From the NCBI GenBank assembly GCA_025602905.1, contig JAHLKI010000006.1:186001-250000 (forward strand): a DNA stretch of 64,000 nt. Reading direction: 5' to 3'. The first letter of the stretch is position 1; each line of letters opens with the position of its first letter. The notes beneath the pieces are model-generated. The model was not told the DNA's origin. It did not search any database and saw nothing but the letters and a program-made list of their open reading frames with translations. The stretch is from Phlyctochytrium arcticum (taxonomy: Eukaryota > Chytridiomycota > Chytridiomycetes > Chytridiales > Chytridiaceae). This document shows positions 1-11,428 of the stretch, piece after piece. The position numbers and the translations under genes were made by a program.

Positions 1-609
1 GTGTTTAGCGTAGGAACAGGATTGTGGTTTGGAATGAGGGAAAGCGTCCCGGATCAGATGATCATGTAACTCGAAACCCTCCGTCGCGAGGATGAGAGCC
101 GAGTTCGTTCGCAAACCAATCGTGTATTCAGCGAGTTGAATATGTATCACGTTTGGGTGCATCGATATCCATGCCCATGTTGTTGGCCACTACAGATGCG
201 ATTAATACACTCGTTACATTCCTTGTAAAACCTGTGCATCACCTACCCTTCACGATCTGTCTGACCATACTTCAAAATTCAAAGGAGGTGATTCGGCACT
301 AGGAATCCAAAGCACATGGGATGAATACTCTGCACGCTACAAACGCTCCTTGACGGTCTACAGCTTGAGGAAAAAGTTGTCGAGACTTGCTTGGGAACAG
401 ATCTTCGATAGATCTCAAACAAAGATCCCGGGTCTCTCCAGTCTGGCGGGTCAGCGCGTCACAACGTCGGCGAGCCTTCTCCGCTTGAAGCTCCACGATC
501 CAAGCGTGGAGTGGCCAGCAGTAAGTGCTCCAGGATGCTTAGAACAAAAGCAGTTTACACTCTACTACTTCTAGAAACTGCGATTTGAGCTTTAAGATTC
601 TTCAGAGGA
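1..609. other. Window start, no gene called
   Basis: No open frame here has splice signals or family motifs that I can support. Short frames on both strands look random. It may hold the promoter and 5' leader of the DinB-like gene starting at 610, plus the far end of a gene outside the window. Confidence 0.4.
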
Positions 610-1704
610 ATGCTGCAGTGTTGTCGCCGGGATTCTTTGCGCCGTTCTAACTTCCTCATGCGTGTGGTCATACCCGGGTTGTCGAACGTCAAACAGACTG
701 CCCGTGCTTTGCCCAGGGACATCAATGGAAGCTTCATCAGTGGCCGGAGGCATGTCTCGTCAAGACCCTCGCTCCCCCGACCGTACACCACTTCGGCCCA
801 CTTTCGCTTTCTGGAGTCGCAGGACCTCCCCGGGCAAAAAGAGCTTACAGATGATCGAATCGGAAGGGAGCTTTACAAGGCAGTGACACAGCTCTTGCAG
901 CAGTATAGCGACTTGCTTGAGACTATCCGGAATGACCCTCATTTGCGGTCTAGCTATTGCAAAACGTCAAAGTACGTGCCGCCCTCTACGATTGGCAAGG
1001 TAGGAATCAGCATACGTATGACTTCACCCCAGCCATTTCAATTCTGATGTGCGTACGTTTATAGCATGTCAGACATGTTCTGGAACATTTCAAGATTCTA
1101 CTGGTGGAGACGAAGCGGAGAACAATCATACCGCAGCACATGCCGTCAGATGAACAGGGGAACCCAGATCATGTTTTACAAATGAATTATGATGATAGAA
1201 AGCCAAAGGTAAGCCTTTCGGTGCTTTATTGGAATGCTTCCTGGGCTCTGCCTTACCTGGTCCTAGAAAGAGACCGCTCAAGACATAGATAGCGCAATAG
1301 CTATGCTGGAGGATGTACGCAAGGATTTGCTGGATCTTGCAAAATCTAGTATCCGAATGGCCGATCCTGTCATTTTGGCAGCTACAGTTCGCACGGAAAC
1401 ATTCAGCGAAGCTCCATTTGTCACTAGCCTGGGACGGGAGATTTGGTTTGTGAGTGTTGCACCTCGGTTGCGCACTATCTGAATGCCGCTTACAAGCATC
1501 CTGTTTAGCTCTGCCATCATGCCATTCATCATGCGGCGCTCATAAGAGCCATATGTCTCGAGGTATTTAAGCCCTCGTGTACACTGTTTGCAGAATTGAC
1601 CTGATGTGTTCCACCCATTTCAGCATCAAGTACCCGTGGATGAGTCGTTTGGCGTGTCCCCTGGAACAGTCAAGAACATCGAGATGCAAAAGAACAAACT
1701 GTAA
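610..1704 (+). CDS. DinB-like putative metal-binding protein
   Basis: Five exons join in phase: 610-999, 1065-1208, 1267-1449, 1509-1562 and 1624-1704, giving 283 residues. All introns are GT...AG and 45-65 nt long. The C-terminal third carries the pattern of uncharacterised DinB/YfiT-type helical-bundle proteins: a T-S-L-G-R-E segment around residue 232, the histidine cluster HHAIHH at 242-247 and an F-G-V-S-P segment at 266-270. In the family, such histidines bind a metal ion. The substrate of this subfamily is not known. The first ~60 residues are basic and Arg/Ser-rich and could be a mitochondrial presequence; that is inference. Met17 is an alternative start. Family assignment is from recalled motif similarity, so function is open. 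Confidence 0.7.
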
Positions 1705-2067
1705 ATATTATTATACCCTCCCTTGGCGCACGCTCGCTTCAACTACCTACAACCCATCATTGTACTGAGGGAGTACATCCGGGGTTTTCATAGTTTCTCC
1801 AAACGCCGGGGGCATATTGCCCGGGGGAAGACATCGTACCCGAGTCGGCGAATATCACACATTTTTATTTCACTGTGCTATACTCATACATTAGGTGCTC
1901 AAGTCTCCCTTCCGTTCTCACGCTCAACTCAATAACTCGAGACACGTGACCAGCTCGCGTCAGCTTTCGGCGCTGACGAGATGAATTGAAGTCGTTGAAC
2001 GGCGAATGCAAGTCAAAGTCATCGGACTCTACTTCCGCAGAATATCACCACAAGACTGTCCTGCGCC
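1705..2067. other. Intergenic region
   Basis: This 363-nt stretch lies between the DinB-like gene and the V-ATPase subunit gene. It contains a CACGTG-like motif near 1944 and otherwise no recognisable element. It presumably holds the terminator of one gene and the promoter of the next. Confidence 0.4.
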
Positions 2068-2527
2068 ATGGTTCGCCTTACGGTCGTTGGACCAGCGTGC
2101 TCTATGTGCTGGTAAATACCCTTTTTCAAACGCTTTATTCGCTTCATGACGAACCCTCACGCGTAACAATAGCACGATTTTGAGTGCTTTTGGCATTGTC
2201 TTTCTGGTATGCCTCAACTCAACCTCTCGTCTGAAGATTATGTGCTAATGTGTCCTATTTATTATGTCTAGCTTATGATGGGAGCCTTATTCAACACCGA
2301 AAACCCATCACTAGCCGACCACAACAACCCACCCGCTGACCTCCGCGTAGTAGCAAAAGGATGCTACTTGGCTGGATTTATCTACATGGCATTTTTCGTT
2401 TTCTGCTGGTGTCAGGTTAGTACTGCTCAAATTTTGTCTCAGCATCCCACTTTCTCACCTTGTGCCGTGACAGTCATATTTGAATCAACGGCAAGCAGCT
2501 CAAGAGCGGGGATTTTCCAACATATGA
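2068..2527 (+). CDS. V-ATPase subunit f / ribonuclease kappa-like
   Basis: Four small exons, 2068-2111, 2173-2206, 2272-2415 and 2474-2527, encode 91 residues. Each exon is too short to stand out alone, but all phases agree. The product has two hydrophobic hairpin helices with a loop between them: helix 1 contains L-S-A-F-G-I-V-F-L-L-M-M-G, helix 2 ends in F-F-V-F-C-W-C-Q. This matches the RNASEK/Ypr170W-B family, a small subunit of the vacuolar ATPase Vo sector that aids acidification and endocytosis. Family length is about 85-100 residues, so the model is complete. The short basic tail after the last intron is also typical. The gene is convergent with the CCDC34 gene, 86 nt away. Confidence 0.8.
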
Positions 2528-2613
2528 ACTCTATCACCCTTTACGATTTTGTTGCCATTCTCTATAACTGTAATATATTCCGTGTTTCGTGTCTGAAGGG
2601 GATACATGATCGC

Positions 2614-3768
2614 TTATCGGAATGCTCGTCTTGGCTGTTCAAAAACTCGCATCGGTCGCTTTTCCACTAAAAGTTTCTGCCGTCTAGATTGCTCTTTGTC
2701 GTCTTTCGCGATTTCGTAGCCGGCGGATGCTACTTGGAGTGGATACTTGCGAACAAAGTTGGGAACCTGTTTCTTGTACATTGAGTACTCGTGAAATAGG
2801 TGCGGCGGGGACAGCAGCTGGTTTGGCGATGTTTGGGGTCGCTCAATCTTGAACTCGTGTGGTATTTCATCGTCCGATGGTGACGGGCGAGGAATAATGT
2901 CAACCCAGGCACATGGATGTAGAGGTGGACGATCTAATGATGTGTCCCAAGATGACGGCGATGACGCTCTTTGATTGGATGACTCTTTTTTCCTCCTTGC
3001 GAGATCCTTCAACCATTTCATATAGGCGACGTGGGCAGTAGATTGTTGCAGCTCTAGATCTTGCATCTCCTTTTGACTGCGCAATGCTTCTTCCGCCTCT
3101 TCGCGTTCTTTTTGCAAGAGCTTCTCCCGATGCCACCGTGCCACTTCTGCGTCCGTCCGTTCCTTTTTCCGTCGCTCCAGAACCTCACGATCGGCGGCTG
3201 CTTCAGCAGCTGCCGCTATTTCCCGCTGAGCCCTTTCTTGGTCCTCAATATGTTTCTTTCTCAGCCACTCCTTGTACTTCCGCCGGCTCCGATCCTGATC
3301 TCGGTGTATTGCGGAAGTTTCAGATTTCGTGCTTTCCAGAGTAGTTCGTGATGGTGCCACACTCCTTGAAGAGTTGACACTTGCCGTGCCTTTTCGCTTT
3401 CGTGCCAACCAGTAAGAAAATGCATTCTCCCCACTCCTCAGATCTAGCTCTGCTAGCCTTTGAATAATGTCGATAGGATCTTGTGATTCACGCGGTTTTC
3501 GGTTTATGGGAGACTGGATTTCTTCCGATGGGTTTTTACGCTGCTCTGGGGGACTAGGTTCGAGTTCACTAGGATGGAGTGGTTCATCTTTGCAACTTGC
3601 GTTGTGACTGTGCTCAGAGTGCTCATCCCAGACTTGTTCCGTAAGGTGCTGCTTATTATCGCCCTTCTTATTTTTCCTGGAATGCGTTGCCGTAACATTT
3701 GAGTCTAGCGACAACCGGAATGTCACCGTCTCCACTGTTTCGGTATGAATTTTTGTGATGGTGGCCAT
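2614..3768 (-). CDS. CCDC34-like ciliary coiled-coil protein
   Basis: A single exon encodes 384 residues. The first ~110 residues are acidic and disordered. The middle is a long charged coiled coil punctuated by short Y/F-x-x-W-L motifs (SYWLARKRK, YKEWLRKK, YMKWLKDL), which are the signature of the CCDC34/DUF4207 family. The C-terminal part has the family's P-x-x-W-x-x-I-x-P-x-P pattern (HPCAWVDIIPRPSP). In animals CCDC34 is needed for sperm flagellum assembly. Finding it in a fungus implies a lineage that keeps flagellated zoospores. It is transcribed divergently from the phosphatase gene at 4011, and the two starts are 242 nt apart. Assignment rests on motif spacing recalled from the human protein. 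Confidence 0.72.
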   Translation of the reverse strand: MATITKIHTETVETVTFRLSLDSNVTATHSRKNKKGDNKQHLTEQVWDEHSEHSHNASCKDEPLHPSELEPSPPEQRKNPSEEIQSPINRKPRESQDPIDIIQRLAELDLRSGENAFSYWLARKRKGTASVNSSRSVAPSRTTLESTKSETSAIHRDQDRSRRKYKEWLRKKHIEDQERAQREIAAAAEAAADREVLERRKKERTDAEVARWHREKLLQKEREEAEEALRSQKEMQDLELQQSTAHVAYMKWLKDLARRKKESSNQRASSPSSWDTSLDRPPLHPCAWVDIIPRPSPSDDEIPHEFKIERPQTSPNQLLSPPHLFHEYSMYKKQVPNFVRKYPLQVASAGYEIAKDDKEQSRRQKLLVEKRPMRVFEQPRRAFR

Positions 3769-4010
3769 TGATATAACTCAAATCGATTTTTGACGCGTCC
3801 GTGAATTGTGATGCACACGCGTTGAATTCTCACTGCAGTTTGTTTATATTCCAAACATTCCATCACAAACTATTTTTAGTGGGTTTAGGTTGGCGTAATG
3901 TGCGTAAGCCCATTGAACCTCTACGCTAAATATAAAGGGAGCGAGATCGCTATAAAATACCAGATTTGACATTGCCGCTCTCTTTGTCATTTGGAGCATT
4001 TGGACCAATC
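3769..4010. promoter_or_regulatory. Divergent promoter region
   Basis: These 242 nt separate the start codons of the CCDC34-like gene (minus) and the histidine phosphatase gene (plus). They must contain both promoters. An AT-rich TATAAA sequence at about 3950-3957 is ~60 nt upstream of the phosphatase start and may be its TATA box. No other motif was recognised. Confidence 0.5.
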
Positions 4011-5245
4011 ATGAGAGGAAAAAACATTTGTCTTGTCGTGACTGTCATTCGCCAGTGAGTGGATGTCCAAGTGACCTTCGAGGCAATGCCGATTTTCTAA
4101 TATGACGGTGATGCAGTGCAGAAACGGACCAAAACGCCCAGGTGCCGCGAGTTTTGCAGGGTCAATCAGGTTTGAGCGTTTTATCAAGACTTTGTACCAA
4201 GAGCTTTCAACTGAGCTTTTGCATAACAGACAATCCAATCAATGCACTGGGATTTAAGCAAGTAGAGTCCCTAGCATGGCGACTGAAGAAGGAAACGTTT
4301 GATCATATATACACCAGCGATCTGATGCGAGCAAAACAGGTACTGCTTGTAAGAGTCTAATGTGTATAGGCTCGAAGCTAAATCAGAGTCTAGACTGCGC
4401 ATGAGGTAGCAAAGCATCAGAAGGCCCCTCTGACAAAGGATCATCGGTTGCGCGAACAGAATTTGGGGGATTTGACCGGTTTACCATGGCCTCAGGCCAA
4501 GGCAATACTGAAGGAGGAGGACAGATCGTTTGATGATCACGTTGCGGATAAAGGAGAAGGGAACAAGGCGTTCAAGGACCGGGTGGTTGACTTTTATACT
4601 GATCTTATCGACTATCATCTGGTGCAGCCACATCAACAGTTGCTGCGCGCGGTATCGTCAGATGGGTTGGGACCAGAGTCAGCAGCAGATTCGTCTCCCT
4701 CACGGACAAAAGAGAGCAGTGATGCTCCATCCACAACGACAACGACCGGGTCGGCCACTGTCAGTCAAAAGGGGCCACGTCCACCAAAAGTACCCAAAAT
4801 GCGTCAAATCAATGTCTTGCTCATAACACACGGTGGATGGATCCAGCGACTCATGGAGCACGTACTGGAGGATCTTAATTTTCAAATGGACTGCGACCTG
4901 CTCAACGGCTTCCCAAAGAATACGGCCGTTTACAGATTCGAAATAAACAAAGTGTTCAAGCCCGATGAGGACTATGAGTGGGAGGGAAGAATCAAGCTCA
5001 TGAATTGCGTTGCACATCTCGCAGGCATGGCCAAGCGTGAGACACCCACACCTAGCCCAGCGCTCTCTCGAACCCAAAGTCCTGCGCAAAGCCCAGTGAT
5101 GTTGCGACGCTCCAAATTGAACGCGTCGAATGCCTCTGGGCTGGCAGCGAACAAGAAGGCATTCGGACACATTTATAAACCAACCGGGTACATTCCTGGG
5201 GGTGGTCTTGCACCGGCAGAAAGGACAAAATCGCTTGGGTGGTGA
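4011..5245 (+). CDS. Histidine phosphatase, phosphoglycerate mutase-like (TIGAR type)
   Basis: Four exons, 4011-4054, 4117-4169, 4230-4339 and 4394-5245, encode 352 residues in consistent phase. The first intron splits the catalytic histidine codon, giving the motif I-R-H-A-E-T-D at about residues 13-19, with Ala in place of the usual Gly of R-H-G. Further family landmarks are Q-G-Q-S-D-N-P-I-N, Y-T-S-D-L-x-R-A, the acid residue in R-E-Q-N-L-G-D-L (Glu90) and the second catalytic histidine in L-I-T-H-G-G. These place it in the TIGAR/fructose-2,6-bisphosphatase branch of histidine phosphatases. A Ser/Thr-rich insert of ~60 residues lies before the second histidine, and the tail is proline- and serine-rich. 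The true substrate cannot be read from the sequence. Confidence 0.85.
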
Positions 5246-5511
5246 TTTGGATAATTTATCTTTGTATATGATGAATTCAAAACATCAAGTGTGTAGAGTT
5301 CATACAAACTTTTTCCCATACATACTATTTTCCAGTGTTTTCCCAAGCTTTATTTAATACGTCCAAATGTTCTCAAGGATACTATGCTACTCAGCTACTC
5401 CGGTGTCTGTCTGGCTGTCTGTCTCATCACGCGTATGGAACCTGGCTTGCCGACGCGCTCAAGACTCAAGTCCAGCATTTCGATTTTTGAGAAACTCATT
5501 TCAAACACGGC

Positions 5512-6728
5512 ATGTACAACAATATACATATACCCATCCCGCGCGTCGTCTTTACTACTCCTCGAGGATTGGTCGTTGAATGGCTCGGGGATGTCAAACT
5601 CTCGGGCATCAAATTCCAACTCTCGCGCGCTGAAGCCGACGAAATAGACTTTATGGTGGTTTACGAGGGAGCAGAGACTTCCTATGAAATCAATGACTTG
5701 AAGCCAAAAACTGGATACCGGCTCAAGCTCCGTGTTCGGGGCTCAGATGACTATGAAGACGACTGGAGCAAAGAGTTTACAGAAGCGACAGGCACCACTA
5801 CCGGTATGACATTTGTCTATTAAATGTGGGGATGCTCACTCATTTGTATTGAATATTAGATGAGACAATCTCTACCAGGCTAGTTACTCAGCTTTTCCGG
5901 GCAATCTCGAATAATGATGCCAAGGTCATGGACGACATTATCAAGAAACATCCAAAAGAGTTGCATCTGGAAGCCCGCGATAGGTATGGTAAAACCATGC
6001 TCATGGTAGGTTTCTGGCGTTTTACGGCGTACTGCATTTCGACCTGAGACAACTGATGCGACCCAGAACAGAATGCATGCCAGGCCGCATCGGGTAGTAT
6101 CGTGAAGCTGCTCCTACAGGCTGGGGCATTACCAACAGCTATAACGCGAGTGGGCAAGACGCCGCTAAGCTTAGCGGCCAGTTTTGCCAACCTGGAGGCC
6201 GTCGAGGAGTTACTCAACTTTGACAAGGAATCGTTGGATATGCCCGATCAAGGTGGTTCTACCCCCCTCATGTGGGCCGCCGAAAATGCCGGGGCCAAGA
6301 ACAAGAATGGTCCTGCGGTTGTTGAGCGGCTTTTGCAGGCCGGAGCTGACGTGAACGCAAAGGACGCTCGTGGCCACACTGCCCTTGATCGCCTCTGCTC
6401 AAGTTCGGGCAATGTAGCCGCCGCCCAAATCCTGCTCAAGGCCGGGGCGCGAGTGCTGAATACGGTGGACAAGTCGCGCGATGTCAAGACAACGAGTTTG
6501 ATGATGGCCGCTATGAATGGACACCGAGATTTGTGTGTTGAGCTAATGACAAATTGGAAATGCGATCCAGACGTCCAAACGGATTCAGGGGGGACCGCTC
6601 GGGCGTTTGCCAAACAAGCTGGGTACAACTCGGTGGTCAAGGCTATCGACGAAGAAATGGATCGCCGCCGGAAAAAGTTGGCAGAATTTCATCCTGTTGG
6701 CGGCGATGCTATCAATGTGGGAGCATAG
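5512..6728 (+). CDS. FANK1-like fibronectin III + ankyrin protein
   Basis: Exons 5512-5803, 5860-6005 and 6072-6728 encode 364 residues; human FANK1 has about 345. Residues ~5-97 form a fibronectin type III domain (V-V-E-W near the start, Y-R-L-K-L-R-V-R-G near the end). From residue ~100 to 345 there are about six ankyrin repeats with recognisable T-P-L-x-x-A and L-L-x-x-G-A-D-V-N motifs. The domain order FN3 then ankyrins, and the overall length, match FANK1, a protein of ciliated and spermatogenic cells. An ancestral role in flagellated cells would fit the nearby CCDC34 gene; that link is inference. The third exon must use the acceptor ending at 6071 to stay in frame. An upstream non-coding exon cannot be excluded. 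Confidence 0.8.
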
Positions 6729-7245
6729 GACACAGGTGGTCATACACAAGACATATATACATTTTCATATCCTACCTTACCCATTTCCTTGAATTTGCAC
6801 GAAATCATCAAATTTCGAAAGAAAGATAGACTTTTACAAAAGATCCTTTCGAACATTCTTCTGTCTCCCTGCTTGAATAACAAAGTGTTTTTTTGCAGCG
6901 TTTCCTCGGATACATGTTGGTCGAATCTCTCCAGGGGCAATTGCGTTCGGTGTTGATTGGCAACATTATTCCAGCCTCAATAAGCGTATACGTTCCCGGC
7001 GCCATAACGGCCAGACAACCAAGGTTCATCTACAGAATGTCTACAGAATGAATTCTTGGAAAAGAAAGCGGAGTTTCATCGTCGAATTCAATCATTGATC
7101 TTCCACGTGACACACATTTGACAACTGCCAAATTCCGCTCCATTTGCCCGTCCCACTATTTTACGTTTTTCTTTTCCATTCAACTTCTTTTTGGCCCCCT
7201 ATACCCAAGACTAACCTCACATTTCGCTCATGAAGACGAGCAACA
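6729..7245. other. Intergenic region
   Basis: No coding signal is seen in these 517 nt. The last ~100 nt before the transporter start are C/T-rich, as expected of a fungal promoter and 5' leader. Confidence 0.4.
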
Positions 7246-9474
7246 ATGCCTTCTCCCCCTACCGGAACGACTCCGCCATCAACAGCGCCGGCCGATCGCG
7301 ATCAGCAAGCTGCTAGTCGGCACCTGCGACCTTCCATTTCCTCTCCACCCGCAAATACATCTTCCCATCATACTAAAGCAACCCTGCGTAGACCATCCCA
7401 CTTCAATTACTCCGATCCCGATGCTGCCGCTGCAGCCTCCTTTTGTGCCGACAAGGACTACATATCTGCCGCACCATCATCTGTCATCAATGCCGGACCT
7501 CAATCACCAGATGGACGCCCTCGACGAAAATCGTCGGCGACTCTCCCCATCATGGATCTCCCTTCTCTTACTACCGGATACGAAGACTCGGACCGTGCCC
7601 ATGCAGCTCCATTCCGATTCGATGATGATGAATCGCAAGTCGGTGGATCGATTGAGTCGCTAGGCGGCGATATCAATAGACCCCTCCTTTACTCCCAGGA
7701 TAACCAACATGAGCCAATCAGGCGCAAATCGACTAAAGCCAAAATCCAATTCAAGTCTCGAAGGGTCCCATCATCAGGTTCCGATAAAAACGAGGGCAAA
7801 GTCCGACCTGCCCCTGTCCCTTTGCAAAGTGGAGATGTCAGCCACCGATGGGTATCACAAGAGCGAATCGATTCATCACAATCCGGGCGGAGTGGCAATG
7901 AAAAAGATGACAGGGACGATATCTATGAAGAAGGATCTGACGACGATGAGGAAGATGACACGTCGGCATCCAGTGATTTTGGACCAGACTACGAAGCCAT
8001 CGGGGACTTGCTGGGCTCAAAGCCAGATGATGGCGGGGATAAGCTGACAAAAGGGTTGGATCGCAAGAAGGTATGTCAGACATCTTCGGATGAATTTAGG
8101 CACCAACCTAATCCTCCTTAGTATCAAGATCCTCCCCCTCCACCACGGGTGGTATTTTATTCGCAACAGGTGGGCACTGCGCGTGGAGAATCGCTAGAAA
8201 CGATTTCGCTGCCGCCAAATACCGGAAACACGGCAGATATGTTACGAACTGGACCCTTTTGGATAGACGTGACGGATCCTACCCATTCAGAAATGATGAT
8301 GTTTAGTCGCGTAAGTAGTTTCACGGGTACAATTACTGGTTGTTTATTAGATTACTGATTGTCACTGCAGCTCTTTGGAATCCATCCGCTCACGACAGAA
8401 GATATCCAAACCGACGAGACACGTGAAAAATGTGAAATGTTCATCAACTACTACTTCATTTGCATTCGAACTTTCGATCAAAATCAGTACAGCGTTACGT
8501 ACATGCAACCCATCAATGTATATATCGTGGTTTTCAAGGATTGCGTTCTATCAGTAAGTCATTGGGAAAATCCAATTTGAAATCGATTATTGACCATCTC
8601 GCCTGTGTCTAGTTTCATTGCAAGCCAATCGATCATGTCAATAATGTTCTGAAACGTATTGGTCAGCTCAAATCATACGGACTCAACATCACACCTGGTA
8701 AGTTCATGCTTCCCGAACATGTTAAAGCTAGCCGGTGCTAATCAACTTAACTTCATTACAGATTGGATCAACTATGCATTGATTGACGACGTAACAGATA
8801 CCTTCATGCCCTTACTTCGGTTCATCGAGCTGGAAGTTGACTCTATTGACGACCTCGTTTTGATCCTTAAGGAGTCTGAGCAGAGTGATATGCTTCGGCG
8901 GATTGGCCATGCCCGTAAAAAGGTCATGCAGCTGTTACGGTTGCTCAGTTCAAAAGCAGAGGTTCTTCGGATAATCATCAAACGGTGCGGAGAGCGACTT
9001 CCAGCGGACTCGGAGACATCCCTATACTTGGGAGACATTCAAGGTTTGCATCCTGATCAGCAATAGCGCTTAGCATCCTCTCTGACCAGGGTCCCATTTT
9101 CTTAGATCATGTCATTACGATGGTACAAAATCTGTCACATTACGAAAAGACTCTGGCCCGGTCACATTCCAACTATCTTGCACAAATATCCATCGAAATC
9201 ACCCAGGCCTCCAATCGGACCAACGATGTGGTGATGAAAATGACTGCCATGGCCAGTATCCTCTTGCCATTGAATGTTGTCACAGGTTGGTTTGTCGCTT
9301 TGAAACTGGCAGTGGTTCAAAATACTAAAGAGTGTTCCAGGTCTTTTTGGAATGAACGTGCAAGTCCCCGGTCAGTATATTGAGAACTACTGGTGGTTTG
9401 TGGGAATCGTCGTTTGTATGATTGGCATTGCCACCGCCGTGTACGTATGGGCTCGGCGCTACAAATTAGTCTAG
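7246..9474 (+). CDS. CorA-type Mg2+ transporter, Alr1/Mnr2 family
   Basis: Seven exons, 7246-8070, 8122-8310, 8371-8553, 8613-8697, 8762-9043, 9106-9285 and 9341-9474, encode 625 residues. The first ~280 residues are disordered and rich in Ser, Pro and Asp/Glu. The rest is a CorA domain: an alpha/beta cytosolic part (W-I-D-V-T-D, then F-G-I-H-P-L-T-T-E-D-I), a long helix, and two C-terminal membrane helices. The first membrane helix ends in the ion-selectivity motif G-M-N at residues 585-587. The long disordered N terminus is typical of fungal Alr (plasma membrane) and Mnr2 (vacuole) proteins, and I cannot tell these apart. The start was chosen as the first ATG of the long open frame. The gene converges on the questin-oxidase-like gene. 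Confidence 0.88.
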
Positions 9475-9586
9475 GGCGCCGTGGCAGACAGAACTATGGT
9501 TTGTAAATTATTTATGAATCGTTATCACGCAAATTTTAGTCTTTTTTCGACTTTTCAAATGTACAAGTGGCAGCCAAACCGTGAAC

Positions 9587-10962
9587 CTAAACATTCTCCT
9601 TCTCCCACGCCTCAGAATACCCACAACCTGCATACGACCAACTTCCATGGCGTGTCTGCATTTTCTCCACCGTGAGACGAGCTGCTTGCAACCAGAAACC
9701 ATCTCTAGACCCGAATCTCTCCTCGGCGATTTTGAGTGTACGCACTGCCTTTGGCACGTGAATGTCTTCATTCGCGTGGGTTAACTGAAACACTTTTTCC
9801 CAAGAATCATATGCTGGATCAGCCTGAATAGGCAGGGCCTTGAGAGCTGATGGCTGTAGGGCAGGACATCCGCGCGTAATAAAGTACATTATGGAAATCG
9901 CAAGATGTGATTTGAGTAGCCTTTCCGTCAGTTCCGGCACCAAGTGGGGCGCAATATGGAGAATAGATAGACCTGATGTCAACATGTGTAAAAGGAAGAA
10001 ATCCAGTTTTGGTGAGCTGGGATATTCAGGACGCAGACCAGTGGTAGCATAAAGCAAAGCTGCAGTGTAGAGGGTGACATCTAGTGCCTTATTAAGAGAC
10101 GCTGGATCGTCCACTGTACACTTGCGTGTTAGATTCTTCCTGCTGTACACATCAGCGTGTTGAATGACAACTCACCTTTGACTTCCCAGAGTCGAGCGTA
10201 TTCAGCAATGACGGACGAAAACTTGGACATAACAGTGTTTGATTTGTTGTTGTCACTATAGGGCACCGCACCCTTCAGCCGTGGATCATTCCGTATCAGG
10301 TCGAAAAAAGGCACCACAGAGTCTGCATTGTATTCGAATGAAGACGGGATTGAACTGGATGTGTGATTCTCGACGGATTGCAATGCATCCAGCAGAGGTT
10401 TGACAGTTGGCCCCGTTGTTGCAGTTTGTGCAAGCCCTTCGGCGGTCACTAGGAGTGATTCAAATTCCACTCCAAATCCCAGATGGATAAGCGGATGCAG
10501 GATCCCGCTGAGTGTGGAATTGAACAGTTGCTCATCAAACGCGTACTTGACGACAGAAGGAACTATGCCATGTTTGGCGACTTGTTCATCAAAAAATCGC
10601 AAGTAGTTTGGGTAATGACTGTTTGCATTCGGACCGTTAGAATCATACATAATGATTACTCTGCAGAGATGCAGGACTTACGAGCGCTTGCCGAGGTGGT
10701 CTTTCCAGTTTTGTTCCGTGATGATGACATCCGGGTGAGGATCTTTGAGCTTTTCCAAGTACGCTTCCAAATCCCATTCACGCGAGAGCCGTTTGTCGTT
10801 GGCGTGAAGAGCAAACTGAGACAGAAGGGCATGCGGGAAATGGTTGTGAAAACCATTGTTGAAGTACATATGATGTTCATCGTGATTGCGCTGCAGGAGC
10901 TCGCTGACCAGGGGTGTTAGCGGACGAGCGTCCACGGTTGATGACAATGCTGGAGACGACAT
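9587..10962 (-). CDS. Questin oxidase-like protein
   Basis: Three exons on the minus strand, 10962-10682, 10618-10176 and 10113-9587, encode 416 residues. Residues ~18-45 hold the family's histidine-rich start (N-H-D-E-H-H-M-Y-F-N-N-G-F-H-N-H). Y-P-N-Y-L-R-F-F follows just after the first intron, then P-L-I-H-L-G-F-G and, in the last exon, D-F-F-L-L-H-M-L-T-S. These are landmarks of the questin oxidase family (AflY/GedK-like Baeyer-Villiger type enzymes). Members often lie in secondary-metabolite clusters, but no other such gene is here. An in-frame upstream Met at 11148 would add 62 residues; the shorter start is preferred because it directly precedes the conserved part. Its 5' end has been copied to about 16170. 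Confidence 0.8.
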
Positions 10963-11428
10963 GGTTGAACTAGTAAGATATCGCAACGATCGGGGTAAAA
11001 GCAAGTGCTGCTCCTTCACAAGTGTAGGTAGACGGCGATAGGAAAAGCAGGATGAGCGACGCATGTACAAGATGGAAATGAGGGTGCACTTGAGCCCCCA
11101 AAGCGGCCCTTGTCTCAAGCCCTCTCCATTATTGTCCTTCGTTCGCACAGTTGTATATATATACCGAGAGATTAGAAATGGCTATTAGAAATGCTTGTAG
11201 GAATGGGTTGTGACACTGGCAAATATTTACGATGACCAACTCAAAACCGAGGGACCTGAAAGATCCATAGAACGGATGAGCTATTATATTTGTTTGGGTT
11301 AAGCTACACACAAAAGAATACAAACAACTAACTATTATACAAGGGCTAGACTAATAGATAGAAAATTCCAGGAAAAGAATGAATCTTAACGGGCGACATC
11401 AATGTACTGTACAAGTAGAATGAGGAGG
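10963..11428. other. Upstream region of the questin oxidase gene, duplicated downstream
   Basis: This holds the leader and promoter of the minus-strand questin-oxidase-like gene and the 3' flank of the next minus-strand gene. From about 10933 onward the sequence is repeated, with divergence, from about 16170. An in-frame extension of the questin oxidase reading frame runs up to 11148, so part may be coding. Confidence 0.5.

Noticed and set aside
5367..5647. Open frames just upstream of and overlapping the FANK1-like start
   Set aside because: They lack motifs and are out of frame with the FN3 domain beginning at 5512.
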